From Deltaproteobacteria bacterium (GTDB taxonomy: Bacteria; Myxococcota_A; Polyangia; Polyangiales; JADJMO01), in NCBI GenBank assembly GCA_025363655.1, contig JANYDK010000038.1:31219-95218 (forward strand): 64,000 nucleotides of DNA, given 5' to 3'. The position numbers were made by a program, and so were the translations under genes. Below the pieces are notes generated by a model that saw only the letters and a list, made by a program, of their open reading frames with translations, made no database searches and had not been told where the DNA came from. Shown here piece by piece: positions 18,696-26,638 of the stretch; position 1 is the first letter of the stretch, and every line of letters begins with the position of its first letter.

Positions 18696-20045
18696 CTACT
18701 TGATCGCGTCGGCCTTCTTCTGCGTCGCGGCCTTGTCGAAGGCCATCGCCGAGGTGCCGAGCGAGATCGCCTTCTGGTAGCTGGCCTTCGCCGACTTCTT
18801 GTCGCCGGAGCCGAGCTGCGCGTCGCCGAGCACGTCGTAGCAGCGCGCGTCGGCGGGGAACGCCTTGACGGCACCGGCCGCGTGCGCCTCGGCCTTGACC
18901 GGTTGCTTGGCGGCGAGGAGCACCTCGACCGAGCGGACGAGCGGCGTCGGATCTTTCGCGTCGAGGCCGGCGGCGAGTTGGAAGGTGTCGACGGCGGCGT
19001 CGGTCTCGCCGAGCGCGGCCAGCGATTCGGCTTGGACGACGCGCGCTGCCGGCGACGTCGGGCTCAGCTTCACCGCTTCGAGCGCCGAGAGCTTCGCCAG
19101 GTCGGGGTGCTTCAACTTCAGCTGCGCCCACGCGAGGCCGACGTGCGCGACAGCGACCTTGGCGTCGAGCTTGATGGCGACGTCGAAGGCGCTCTTCGCG
19201 GCGTCGAATCCTCCCGTCGCCAGCTCGAGCTCGCCGAGGCGACGTTGCGCGGCGGCCCAATTGGGACGCATCGCCACCGCGAGCCGGGCGAGATCACGCG
19301 CCTCGGTGCCATCCGGGAGCGCGCGGGAGAGATCGTAGGTCGCCTCCGGCCAATCGGCGTCGAGCTCGCGCGCCTTCTTCAGCGGCGCGAGGGCGTCGGC
19401 CTTCTTGTCCTTCGCCAGGTACTCGTGGCCGAGCCAGTAGAACGCCTCGGCGCGCGTCGGCGTCGCCGCCGAGAGTGCCTTCAGCTTGGCGATGGCGTCG
19501 TCGTGGGCGTCGCCGACGATGTCGACCTCGGCGCGCGCGAGCTTGAGCTCGTAGAGCTTGGCGTCGAGCTTCTCGGCCGCCGCCAGCTCCGGTTCGGCCA
19601 TCGAGGGACGACCGAAGCCGAGCCAGGCGCGCCCGGCGCAGACGCGCGAGAGCGCCTCGCCGACGCCCTCTTTCGGGTTGATGCGAACGTTCTTGCAAGT
19701 CGCCAGCGCGGGCGGCGTCGGCAGGTTGGTGCTGACGTTCTGATCGAGCTCGACGAGCGCCAGCTCGTAGCGGACCTTCACCAGCTCTTCCCCCTTGGCG
19801 AGCCCGGCGGCGCGGAGCAGCTCGACCTTCGCCTCGTTCCAACGGGCGGCGCGACGAAGGCCTCGACCGAGCGTGAAGCTGGCGGCGCCGTCGGTCGGCT
19901 TCGCCTTGGTGTCGGCCTTGAACGCCGCGAGCTTGTTCTCCTGCGCGGAGACGTCACGCATGCCGACGCCGGAGGCGATGCCGAACGCGATGCCGACGAG
20001 ACCGAGCCCACCGAGACAGGTACCGATCGAAAGGGTTCGCTTCAT
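18696..20045 (-). CDS. Exported TPR-repeat protein
   Basis: A 449-residue protein with an N-terminal signal-like segment (about residues 4-35, ending DVSAQ). TPR-type helical pairs follow to the C-terminus, for example AEAFYWLGHEYLAKDKKADA and a repeated WAAAQRRLGELELATGGFDA motif. It is probably periplasmic or membrane-anchored and acts as a protein-interaction scaffold; no catalytic motif is seen. The ATG at 20045 places the signal peptide at the start. It is transcribed divergently from the EpmA-like gene, with only 67 bases between the two starts. Confidence 0.82.
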   Translation of the reverse strand: MKRTLSIGTCLGGLGLVGIAFGIASGVGMRDVSAQENKLAAFKADTKAKPTDGAASFTLGRGLRRAARWNEAKVELLRAAGLAKGEELVKVRYELALVELDQNVSTNLPTPPALATCKNVRINPKEGVGEALSRVCAGRAWLGFGRPSMAEPELAAAEKLDAKLYELKLARAEVDIVGDAHDDAIAKLKALSAATPTRAEAFYWLGHEYLAKDKKADALAPLKKARELDADWPEATYDLSRALPDGTEARDLARLAVAMRPNWAAAQRRLGELELATGGFDAAKSAFDVAIKLDAKVAVAHVGLAWAQLKLKHPDLAKLSALEAVKLSPTSPAARVVQAESLAALGETDAAVDTFQLAAGLDAKDPTPLVRSVEVLLAAKQPVKAEAHAAGAVKAFPADARCYDVLGDAQLGSGDKKSAKASYQKAISLGTSAMAFDKAATQKKADAIK

Positions 20046-20112
20046 CACGTTCTCTCGAGCTGGAAGTTTTTCCGGATGGCGCCCCTGCGCGCGGAGATGG
20101 AATATCACGGGC

Positions 20113-21468
20113 ATGCACCGCGTGCCCCGCGTCACGGCGCCGAGCGATCCGATTCCGAAGCCGCCGTTCACGCTCGGGGGGCGCGTGCTCGAGTGGCAGG
20201 GTGCGCAAGGCGTCGTCGGCGACGCGTTCGACGAGCTGCCGGTCAGCTTCCTGCAACTGCAGACCTTGCCCTTCGGCACCGGGACGACGCCCGAGGACAT
20301 GGCGCTGCGGGTGCGGCCGGTGATCGGTGACCTGGTCGAGATCGACGTCACGGCGCTCGGGCATGATGGTCGGCTGGTCGCGTCGGCGCTGCGCGTCGTC
20401 GGTCGTGACGCGCGGCGCGAGACGGGAGCCACCGAGCAGCCCGCTCTCCGCGAACGTGGCCGGCTGGCGCTTCTTCGGCGCGGGCACAACCTCCGTCGAC
20501 GCTCCGAGCTGATGGGGGTCGTGCGGCGCTTCTTCGATGCGCGTCGCTACCTCGAGGTGGAGACGCCGCTGCTCGTGCCGTCGCCGGGGATGGACGTGCA
20601 CCTCGATGCGTTCCCCGTGGTCGGCCTCGAAGGCGCGCCGCCGCGGTATCTCGCGACCAGCCCCGAGTACCAGATGAAGCGGCTCCTCGCGGCCGGAGTG
20701 CCTCGCCTCTTTCAACTCGGCAAGTGCTTCCGGCGCGGCGAGGTCGGGGCGCGGCACAACCCCGAGTTCACGATGCTCGAGTGGTACCGCGCGTTCGGCA
20801 CCTTCGAGGAGATGATCGACGAGACCGAGGCCCTCATCGTCGAGGTCGCGACCGCCGCTCGAGGCACGGCCGAGCTGGTGGTCCCGCGTCCCTTCGCCTC
20901 CATGAGCTACTCGAACGAAGGTCCACGCGTGGTGCCGCTCGATCCGCCCTTCGAGCGCTTGCCGATCCTCGAGGCCTTCGAGCGTCACGCCACCGCCAGC
21001 CGCATCGGTCGACAAGAAGCGCTCGACCTCGCGCTCTCGGCGCGGCCCGAAGACGAGGAGCGCTTCTTCCGGGTTCTCGTGGAAGAGGTCGAGCCCGCGC
21101 TCGCCGAGGGGCCGCCCGTGGTGCTCGTCGACTACCCGGTGACGCAGGCCTCGCTCGCGCGCAAACGCGACGCCGATCCGCGGCTCGCCGAACGCTTCGA
21201 AGTCTTCGTCGGCGGCATTGAGCTCTGCAACGGCTTCGGCGAGCTGGTCGATCCCGTCGAGCAACGCGCCCGCTTCGCAGTCGATCAAAAGGCGCGCGCG
21301 GCCCGCGGTGTCGAGGTCTATCCCATCGACGAACGCTTCCTCGATGCGCTCGACGAAGGCGTGCCTCCGTCGGCCGGCAACGCCCTCGGCGTCGATCGCC
21401 TCGTCGCCCTCGCCCTCGGCGCTGCCGAAATCGGCGACGTCCTCGCGTTCCCCGAGGCGTGGCTCTGA
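20113..21468 (+). CDS. EpmA/GenX-like lysyl-tRNA synthetase paralogue with N-terminal extension
   Basis: A class II lysyl-tRNA-synthetase-type catalytic core at about residues 135-451, with motif 2 (CFRRGEVGARHNPEFTMLEW) and motif 3 (GNALGVDRLVALALGA). This matches EpmA (PoxA/GenX/YjeA), which attaches beta-lysine to elongation factor P. EpmA is normally about 325 residues and lacks the anticodon-binding domain; this protein has 451, with about 110 extra residues (LEWQGAQGVVGDAF to DVTALGHDGRLVAS) that might form an OB-like fold. No EF-P or EpmB gene lies in this window. The start at 20113 is the first ATG after the divergent promoter. The stop overlaps the next gene's start (TGATG). Confidence 0.82.
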   Translation: MHRVPRVTAPSDPIPKPPFTLGGRVLEWQGAQGVVGDAFDELPVSFLQLQTLPFGTGTTPEDMALRVRPVIGDLVEIDVTALGHDGRLVASALRVVGRDARRETGATEQPALRERGRLALLRRGHNLRRRSELMGVVRRFFDARRYLEVETPLLVPSPGMDVHLDAFPVVGLEGAPPRYLATSPEYQMKRLLAAGVPRLFQLGKCFRRGEVGARHNPEFTMLEWYRAFGTFEEMIDETEALIVEVATAARGTAELVVPRPFASMSYSNEGPRVVPLDPPFERLPILEAFERHATASRIGRQEALDLALSARPEDEERFFRVLVEEVEPALAEGPPVVLVDYPVTQASLARKRDADPRLAERFEVFVGGIELCNGFGELVDPVEQRARFAVDQKARAARGVEVYPIDERFLDALDEGVPPSAGNALGVDRLVALALGAAEIGDVLAFPEAWL

Positions 21469-21989
21469 TGGCGATGGTGCCTCCGCTCGGATACTCGCCC
21501 GAGCAAGTGAAGGAGCTGCTCGCGCCGCTGCGCAACGATCTCTCGGTGGCGGTGTACGCGGCGGGCAATCCGTTCTCGGTCGGCGGGATCATCCGCGTCG
21601 CGCACAGCTTCCTCGTGCGCGAGATTCTGCTCGTCGGCGATGCGCCTTATTACGAGAAGGCGAGCATGGGGATGCATCACTACGAGCACATCGTGCGGCT
21701 GGCCGACGACGACGCGTTTCTCGCGCACGTCGGCGAGCGGCCGCTGTGGGCGGTGGAGAAGGATCACGCGACGGTTGGGTTGTACGACGTGACGGCATTT
21801 CCGAAAGACGTCGTGTTGGTGTTCGGGAGCGAGAGAGCCGGGCTGCCGGAGGCGATCGTGAAGCGGGCCGAGGTGGTGGTGGGAATCCCGATGTATGGGG
21901 TGAATCACTCGTTTCCGCTGACCGTGGCGGTGGGGATGGTTTTGGGGGATTGGGGGCGGCGGAGGTATTTGGGGGCTCGAGGGGAGTGA
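21468..21989 (+). CDS. TrmH/SpoU-family RNA 2'-O-methyltransferase
   Basis: A 173-residue SPOUT-class methyltransferase, a size that matches a bare catalytic domain without an extra RNA-binding module. The three SpoU motifs are visible: motif 1 (AGNPFSVGGIIRVAHSF, with N in place and R conserved), motif 2 (VLVFGSERAGLP) and motif 3 (IPMYGVNHSFPLTVAVGMVL). It would methylate a tRNA or rRNA ribose using S-adenosylmethionine; the target is not predictable. The ATG at 21468 overlaps the stop of the EpmA-like gene; a GTG at 21459 is possible. Pairing with an EpmA-like gene suggests a translation-maintenance operon. Its 3' end is notably G-rich and abuts the RAYT element. Confidence 0.87.
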   Translation: MAMVPPLGYSPEQVKELLAPLRNDLSVAVYAAGNPFSVGGIIRVAHSFLVREILLVGDAPYYEKASMGMHHYEHIVRLADDDAFLAHVGERPLWAVEKDHATVGLYDVTAFPKDVVLVFGSERAGLPEAIVKRAEVVVGIPMYGVNHSFPLTVAVGMVLGDWGRRRYLGARGE

Positions 21990-22013
21990 GGGCCCGCATG
22001 GCGTGCGCGCGTT

Positions 22014-22039
22014 GTGGGGGGCGTGATGATCGTGGGGCG
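22014..22039 (+). repeat. Outer inverted repeat, left arm (26 bp)
   Basis: A G-rich arm containing GGGGGGCGTGATGATCGTGG. Its exact reverse complement lies at 22782-22807. It begins 24 bases after the stop of the TrmH-family gene. Confidence 0.85.
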
Positions 22040-22059
22040 TTGGGAGGTGTGGGCGGCCG

Positions 22060-22122
22060 GGGACCGCGGGCTAGAAGCCCACGGCATCGAGATCTTCAAG
22101 ACCCGGCTTCGCCGGGCTTCGC
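22060..22122 (+). repeat. Inner inverted repeat, left arm (63 bp, REP-like)
   Basis: A 63-base arm that is perfectly inverted at 22639-22701. It contains two small hairpins, GGGCTAGAAGCCC and ACCCGGCTTCGCCGGGC, the kind of imperfect palindrome pair recognised by RAYT enzymes. It lies 53 bases upstream of the transposase ATG. Confidence 0.88.
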
Positions 22123-22175
22123 GGTGCCGTGCGTGGCTGCCGCAACTGAGCGTTGCGCGGTGCCGACACCACGAC

Positions 22176-22592
22176 ATGAGCCATCCGCGATCTCGGACCA
22201 ACATCGTCGTGCACGTCGTTTGGACGACACGTTTTCGGCAGCCGGTGGTGCCCACCGACGTGGACGCGTGGTTGCGTGAGCGCGTGCGAACGGAAGCAGC
22301 GAAGGTGAGCAGCGAAGTGCTCGCCGTGGGGAACACCAGTGACCATGTGCATGCGGTCGTGAAACTCCGACCAACGCTTGCCCTGTCGGCAGTGATGCAA
22401 CAAATCAAGGGCGGATCGAGCCACGCCTGGAATCGATCGGGCAACGGTCCTCTCGCCTGGCAGGACGGCTACTGGGCCGAGTCCTGCAACCCGCTCGAGC
22501 TCGAGGCCCTCCTCGCATATGTCAACCATCAGCGAGTCGAGCACGACGACCAATCGCCTTTCGACGCTTGGCAGGCCATCGCCGACCTCTAG
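22176..22592 (+). CDS. REP-associated tyrosine transposase (RAYT), IS200-like
   Basis: A 138-residue Y1 transposase of the IS200/TnpA-REP family. The HUH metal-binding pair is present as His57 and His59 in SDHVHAVV, the family signature WQDGYWAES is at about residues 95-103, and the catalytic tyrosine is Tyr115 in LLAYVNHQ. All catalytic residues are intact and the frame is unbroken, so the enzyme may still be active. It would nick single-stranded DNA next to REP-type hairpins, and such hairpins are exactly what flank it here. The ATG at 22176 is chosen; an in-frame extension to 22014 runs through the left inverted repeat and is not expected to be translated. Confidence 0.9.
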   Translation: MSHPRSRTNIVVHVVWTTRFRQPVVPTDVDAWLRERVRTEAAKVSSEVLAVGNTSDHVHAVVKLRPTLALSAVMQQIKGGSSHAWNRSGNGPLAWQDGYWAESCNPLELEALLAYVNHQRVEHDDQSPFDAWQAIADL

Positions 22593-22638
22593 CGCAATCG
22601 TCGGCACGGCTCAGGGATGATCGCTCGTCGCGCAAGGA

Positions 22639-22701
22639 GCGAAGCCCGGCGAAGCCGGGTCTTGAAGATCTCGATGCCGTGGGCTTCTAGCCCGCGGTCC
22701 C
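22639..22701 (-). repeat. Inner inverted repeat, right arm (63 bp, REP-like)
   Basis: An exact reverse complement of 22060-22122, including the CCCGGC-GAA-GCCGGG-type hairpin and the GGGCTTCTAGCCC hairpin. The two arms could pair to place the transposase gene in a large loop. Confidence 0.88.
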
Positions 22702-22702
22702 A

Positions 22703-22780
22703 AGATCCTGGCCATCCCCTCACAGCAGATCCTGGCCATCCCCCACCTCACAGCAGATCCTGGCCATCCCCCACCCCCCA
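22703..22780 (+). repeat. Short direct tandem array, three units
   Basis: Three direct units each begin with the shared core AGATCCTGGCCATCCCC, at 22703, 22727 and 22755. The spacings are 24 and 28 bases because the second unit carries four extra bases before CTCACAGC. The array sits between the inner and outer right arms and has no counterpart on the left side, so it arose inside the element or after insertion. Confidence 0.85.
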
Positions 22781-22781
22781 G

Positions 22782-22807
22782 CGCCCCACGATCATCACGC
22801 CCCCCAC
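22782..22807 (-). repeat. Outer inverted repeat, right arm (26 bp)
   Basis: An exact reverse complement of 22014-22039. It marks the right boundary of the RAYT element and lies 27 bases before the 21-bp array. Confidence 0.85.
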
Positions 22808-22834
22808 GACGTGCGAACCTCGTGCGGGCCCTCG

Positions 22835-23016
22835 GTAAGCTGCTCCGGTAGCTCCGTAAGCCGCCCTGGCGCCTCTGTAAGGTGCGCCGGGAGCTCTGTA
22901 AGTAGCTCGCGCCACGGGGAAAGATGCCCAGGCGGCGGGGAAAGCTGCTCCGGGCCTAGGGGAAGCTGCCCAGGCGACGGGGGAAGTCACTCCGGCCACA
23001 GGGACAGTCCATCCCC
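22835..23016 (+). repeat. Degenerate 21-bp minisatellite, eight units plus a partial ninth
   Basis: Units start every 21 bases exactly at 22835, 22856, 22877, 22898, 22919, 22940, 22961 and 22982, with a partial unit at 23003. Each unit opens with a G-N-A-A-G-type pentamer and is followed by a GC-rich core such as CTGCTCCGG or CTGCCCAGG. The opening pentamer changes in order along the array: GTAAG in units 1-4, GAAAG in 5-6, GGAAG in 7-8 and GACAG in 9. The period is strict although the sequences differ widely, so spacing seems more conserved than sequence. It ends 20 bases before the stop of the convergent FAD oxidoreductase gene. Confidence 0.88.
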
Positions 23017-23036
23017 CTAAATTTCCGGCCCCTCGC

Positions 23037-24446
23037 CTACTCCACTCTATCCGCCGTCTCCCTCATCAACCGCGCCGTCCGATTCTCGAACGCCCGCAGC
23101 GCCTTCAGATCGAACCGCTCCGGATACGTCCGCGCATGCGCCACCAACAATGGCACGCGGGCAAACGCCGCCCCGACCTGCGCGGTGAGCCGCGGATTCT
23201 TCCGCAACGCACCGGCCATCGCGATCGCCGCTGCCACACTGGGCGTCGGAAGCACCTGCGCCATCGCCGCGCGCAGCGTGTCCTGCGTGACGAGGCCCGA
23301 CGTGAAGAGACCTTCGACTTGCTCGTTGCTCAGCGCCTGCGAAGCGCGACGAACGGCGTCGTAGCCAGCGAGCAAGCCTCCATGCGTGCGATGAAATCGC
23401 GCTGCGTAGGCATGCAGCGCAGACTCGTCTCCCGCACGTGCAGCCGGGGACGCGAGCACGACATCGGCGAGCATGCGTGCGGCGCGAATGCCGATGGCGA
23501 TGCCGCTGCCGTGGGCGGAGAACATCTGACAGGCGGTGTCGCCGAGGAGAGCCAAGCCGGGGGCGACGAGGCGCGTGTAGGGACGACGGAGCGGGATGGC
23601 CGCGGCGCCTCCGAAGATCGGTTCGCCGACCCAGGGGTTCTCGGCGCGGAACTCGTCGATCATGCGGGCGCCGCTGATGCCGCGAGTCTGGGGAGTGGGG
23701 ATGCAGCCGGCGAGGAGGGAGACTTCTTTCACGTCGCGATCGACGCGGACGTTGAGGATGCTGAAGCCGCCGCGGAGGCCGGAGCAGGCGAGGACGTCGC
23801 CGTCGCCGATCTTCTGTTTGCGCAAGTAACTGCCGGCGCCGGCTTCGTCGACGATGCGGTGGACGTACTGCGCGGCGAGACACAGATGCTCGGGCGCGAC
23901 GGCGGGCCAGTGGGGGAAGACGGCGCGACGGAGGACCGCGGGGAGTCCGGTGGCGTCGATGAAGAGCGGTGCGCGGAGGACGCGCGGTTCACGTCCGCCA
24001 CCGGTCGTTCGCACAGCGACGACGCGACCGCGGACGATCTCGACCTCGGTGACCTCCGTCTCGAAGAGCAGCGTCGCGGGGACCTTCGCGCGCGCGGCGT
24101 CGTCGCGGAGACGTTCGCCGAGCTTGCGCATGTCGAGCTCGAGGAGCGGATTGTCGCCGCTCGCGGCGTCGTGACCGTCGAGGACGACGCGGTGGGCTCC
24201 GCTCGGGGCACCGAGGACGAAGGCGCCGCCTTGTCCGCGCAGCTCGGGAGGCTTCGGGAGAGGGAGGCCCACTTCGGGGAAGACGCTGCTGGGGACGCCG
24301 TTGACCCAGCGCGCGCCGGCCTTCTCGGCGCTGCGACGATCGACGAGGGCGACGCGGAGGCCGCCGTCGGCGAGGAAGCGCGCGCAGGCCGAGCCGGCGA
24401 TGCCAGCGCCGACGATGACGACGTCGAAGGTGATCGGTTCGATCAT
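23037..24446 (-). CDS. FAD-dependent oxidoreductase, geranylgeranyl-reductase/halogenase-like
   Basis: A 469-residue flavoprotein. The N-terminal dinucleotide-binding motif (VVIVGAGIAGSACARFLADG, about residues 8-27) and the second FAD motif (LALLGDTACQMFSAHGSGIA, about residues 320-339) define the group that holds geranylgeranyl reductases, FixC-like dehydrogenases and flavin halogenases or hydroxylases. I do not see the halogenase WxWxIP motif, so a reductase or monooxygenase is more likely. The substrate is unknown. The ATG at 24446 begins MIEPITFD immediately before the nucleotide-binding strand. It is divergent from the exported operon at 24653 and convergent with the repeat region. Confidence 0.85.
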   Translation of the reverse strand: MIEPITFDVVIVGAGIAGSACARFLADGGLRVALVDRRSAEKAGARWVNGVPSSVFPEVGLPLPKPPELRGQGGAFVLGAPSGAHRVVLDGHDAASGDNPLLELDMRKLGERLRDDAARAKVPATLLFETEVTEVEIVRGRVVAVRTTGGGREPRVLRAPLFIDATGLPAVLRRAVFPHWPAVAPEHLCLAAQYVHRIVDEAGAGSYLRKQKIGDGDVLACSGLRGGFSILNVRVDRDVKEVSLLAGCIPTPQTRGISGARMIDEFRAENPWVGEPIFGGAAAIPLRRPYTRLVAPGLALLGDTACQMFSAHGSGIAIGIRAARMLADVVLASPAARAGDESALHAYAARFHRTHGGLLAGYDAVRRASQALSNEQVEGLFTSGLVTQDTLRAAMAQVLPTPSVAAAIAMAGALRKNPRLTAQVGAAFARVPLLVAHARTYPERFDLKALRAFENRTARLMRETADRVE

Positions 24447-24652
24447 GGATCTTGGTACGAACGGGGCTGAGGGGTGATCGTCGAGATCGCGGTGTCGGGT
24501 TTCGTGACGTGTCCGTCGGATTTCCGGACACCAGCGGACAATCGCAAGGCCGTGTGCAGGCAGAAGTTGGGCGATTTGCCCGAGGCGAAGGCGGCGCGGC
24601 TCGTGCACCATAGCGTGCTCTCCACTCGGACCCATAGAGAAGGAGTCCACGC

Positions 24653-26638
24653 GTGCCCTCACGTACCCGCTTTGCTCAGGTTGCCCGGCTTGCTCCGCTC
24701 GGACTGACGGTCGGCCTTTCGCTCGCACTCGCGACCACGACGAGTGACGCCGACGCCGCGACGCGATCGCTCGACGACTATCGTCACTTCCGCGCGCTCT
24801 CGATCGACCTCGTCGGGCGCATGCCGACGCGGGACGAGATCGTCGCCTTCGAGAAGGACGACTTCGATATCGACGCCTTCATCGGCAAGCACGTCGAGAG
24901 CGACGCCTACGTCGAGCGGCTGAGTCGCATCTACTTCGATCAGCTGCGCCTCGAGGTGAGCCCGGCGTTCAACTTCACGCCGCCGGCGACGACCTTGCGA
25001 CGGGTGACCATCCAAGGTCCCGACGGCAAGCCGCTGCACGTCTTCTATCGGCAGAACCAGCGCCGCGTGCGCCCCGAGACCGACGGCGAGTTCTGTCTCT
25101 CGGAGGCGGAGATCGGGCTCTACGTGCCGATGAACAACAAGCAGCCGGAGGGGAACGCCAAGGCCGTCGACGCCAAGGCTTTGGATGCAGCGACGGTGCT
25201 GGTGAAGCCGTGGTGGCTCTATCGCGACTATCGCAACGCGGCGCCGGTGCTCCACTACGGCGACACCTGGGGCACCGTCGATCCTGGGTACCAACCCGTG
25301 GAGACGTTGCTGAAAGAACCCGACGGCACGCCCACGGTCGCGGTGCGCGTCTGCCGTGAAGAGGCGCAGGCCGCCGACACTGGGACGCTCTACGTCTCGG
25401 GACGCGACAAGCCGCAGCCCGGCGCCAAGTACGGTCGCAAGCGTCCGCTGCCGCCCGACGACAACTACGCCAAGAAGCACAAGGGCGAGCCGATCTCTTG
25501 TCACAGCAGCGCCGCCGTCTCGATGTCGGTCGACTGCGGGTGCGGCGTCGGTCTCGAGAACTGCATGCCCGGCGACAGCACCGGCAACAACGACGTGCGC
25601 GCGTTCGTCTTCCCCACGCGCTATCCGCTCGGCCTCGCGCAGCCGCTCTCGACGGTCGCGCAATCGGAGTCGGCCTGGCACAAGCTCTGGTGGTCGCAAG
25701 AGGCGGGGCAGTACATGCGCCACCTCTTCGGCGAGGACCGCGACTTCCGGGAGATTCTCACCGGCAAGTGGACCTACGTGAACGGACCGCTGGCGCAGTT
25801 CTATCGCTCGACGGCGCCGGCGACGTGCTGCGGACAAGCGAAGGCGTTCGGCCTCATCGAGGCGACCGAGCCGCTCTTCGATCCCAAATCGGTGCCGAGC
25901 AAGCTGGCGCCGCACGACGTCGGTGATTGGGAGAAGGTCGACGACCGCGGACCGAACGCAGCCGGCATCGTCACCATGCCGGTCTTCCTCACCAAGTATG
26001 CGTCACGTCGGGCGCGCGGCGCGGCGCTCTACAACACGTTCCTCTGCAAGTCGTTCGTCGCCGGCAACGTCATGCTCAAGCCCTCGACCGAGCCGAACTT
26101 GATGAAGCGCGACGGTTGCTCCACCTGCCACGCCACGCTCGAGCCGCTCGCCGCCTACTTCTCGCGCGTGGTCGAGACCGACTGGACGTTCCTCCCGAAG
26201 ACGCAGTTCCCGCTCGAGAACCCGCTCTGCAAGAAGAACCCGCAGGGCAACGTCCCCGGCTATTGCCGCAACTACTACGACCCGGCCTTCGCCGACGCGA
26301 GCCACGGCACGCTCTTCGGTGCCTACGCCGCGCCCGATCACGCGGAGGCCGGACCGATCGGCGCCGCGATCGCGATCGCCAACGATCCGCAGTTCGCCAC
26401 CTGCGCCGTCGAACGCGTCACCTCGTCGTTCCTCGGCAGACAGGTGGGCCCCGACGACGACGCGCTCATGAAGTCGCTCGTCGCCACGTTCACTGCCGGT
26501 GGCTACAAGATGAAGCCGTTGGTGAAGGCGCTCCTCCGCTCGGACGCGTACCAACACGCGAACAACTGGAGCTCGTCGGTCTTGCGCAAAGAAGTCGCTT
26601 CGAGCTCGGCGAACGGCGCGAACGGAGGTGGCAAGTGA
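24653..26638 (+). CDS. Exported DUF1549/DUF1553-like protein with a CxxCH site
   Basis: A 661-residue exported protein with a signal peptide at about residues 1-35 (ending SDADAATRS). An N-terminal segment (RALSIDLVGRMPTRDEIVAF) resembles the DUF1549 pattern of Planctomycetes proteins. A C-terminal segment (FLGRQVGPDDDALM, then MKPLVKALLRSDAY) resembles the DUF1553/DUF1585 end. A single CSTCH motif near residue 485 could bind a c-type haem. It starts at a GTG at 24653 with a good AGAAGGAG ribosome site. The stop overlaps the GTG of the next gene. This is the first of four coupled exported genes; its biochemical role is unknown. Confidence 0.8.
   Translation: MPSRTRFAQVARLAPLGLTVGLSLALATTTSDADAATRSLDDYRHFRALSIDLVGRMPTRDEIVAFEKDDFDIDAFIGKHVESDAYVERLSRIYFDQLRLEVSPAFNFTPPATTLRRVTIQGPDGKPLHVFYRQNQRRVRPETDGEFCLSEAEIGLYVPMNNKQPEGNAKAVDAKALDAATVLVKPWWLYRDYRNAAPVLHYGDTWGTVDPGYQPVETLLKEPDGTPTVAVRVCREEAQAADTGTLYVSGRDKPQPGAKYGRKRPLPPDDNYAKKHKGEPISCHSSAAVSMSVDCGCGVGLENCMPGDSTGNNDVRAFVFPTRYPLGLAQPLSTVAQSESAWHKLWWSQEAGQYMRHLFGEDRDFREILTGKWTYVNGPLAQFYRSTAPATCCGQAKAFGLIEATEPLFDPKSVPSKLAPHDVGDWEKVDDRGPNAAGIVTMPVFLTKYASRRARGAALYNTFLCKSFVAGNVMLKPSTEPNLMKRDGCSTCHATLEPLAAYFSRVVETDWTFLPKTQFPLENPLCKKNPQGNVPGYCRNYYDPAFADASHGTLFGAYAAPDHAEAGPIGAAIAIANDPQFATCAVERVTSSFLGRQVGPDDDALMKSLVATFTAGGYKMKPLVKALLRSDAYQHANNWSSSVLRKEVASSSANGANGGGK

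Larger units (their letters stand above)
22014..22807 (+). mobile_element. RAYT element bounded by nested inverted repeats
   Basis: A self-contained element of about 0.8 kb. The outermost arms are a perfect 26-bp inverted repeat at 22014-22039 and 22782-22807. The inner arms are a perfect 63-bp inverted repeat at 22060-22122 and 22639-22701, each holding REP-like hairpins. A single Y1/HUH transposase gene lies between them. The arrangement matches a REP-flanked RAYT (REPtron-like) rather than a classical insertion sequence, and no target duplication is evident. A looser outer pair (GGCCCGCA at 21991 and TGCGGGCC at 22823) may extend it. Confidence 0.8.
22593..23036. other. Intergenic repeat-rich region after the RAYT gene
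   Basis: These 444 bases hold no supported gene but are almost entirely repetitive: the right inner arm (22639-22701), a three-unit AGATCCTGG array (22703-22780), the right outer arm (22782-22807) and a 21-bp-period array (22835-23016). The 21-bp period leaves open frames on both strands (about 70-80 codons with heptapeptide repeats); these are probably by-products of the period. Confidence 0.7.

Noticed and set aside
22014..22175. N-terminal extension of the RAYT protein through the left inverted repeat
   Set aside because: The extension is a translation of the REP-like arm; the family start MSHPRSRTNIVVHVVW fits the ATG at 22176.
22811..23020. Heptapeptide-repeat frames over the 21-bp array on both strands
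   Set aside because: A 21-base period keeps any frame without a stop open. No ribosome site or signal was seen, and neither strand is favoured, so I treat the DNA repeat as the real feature.
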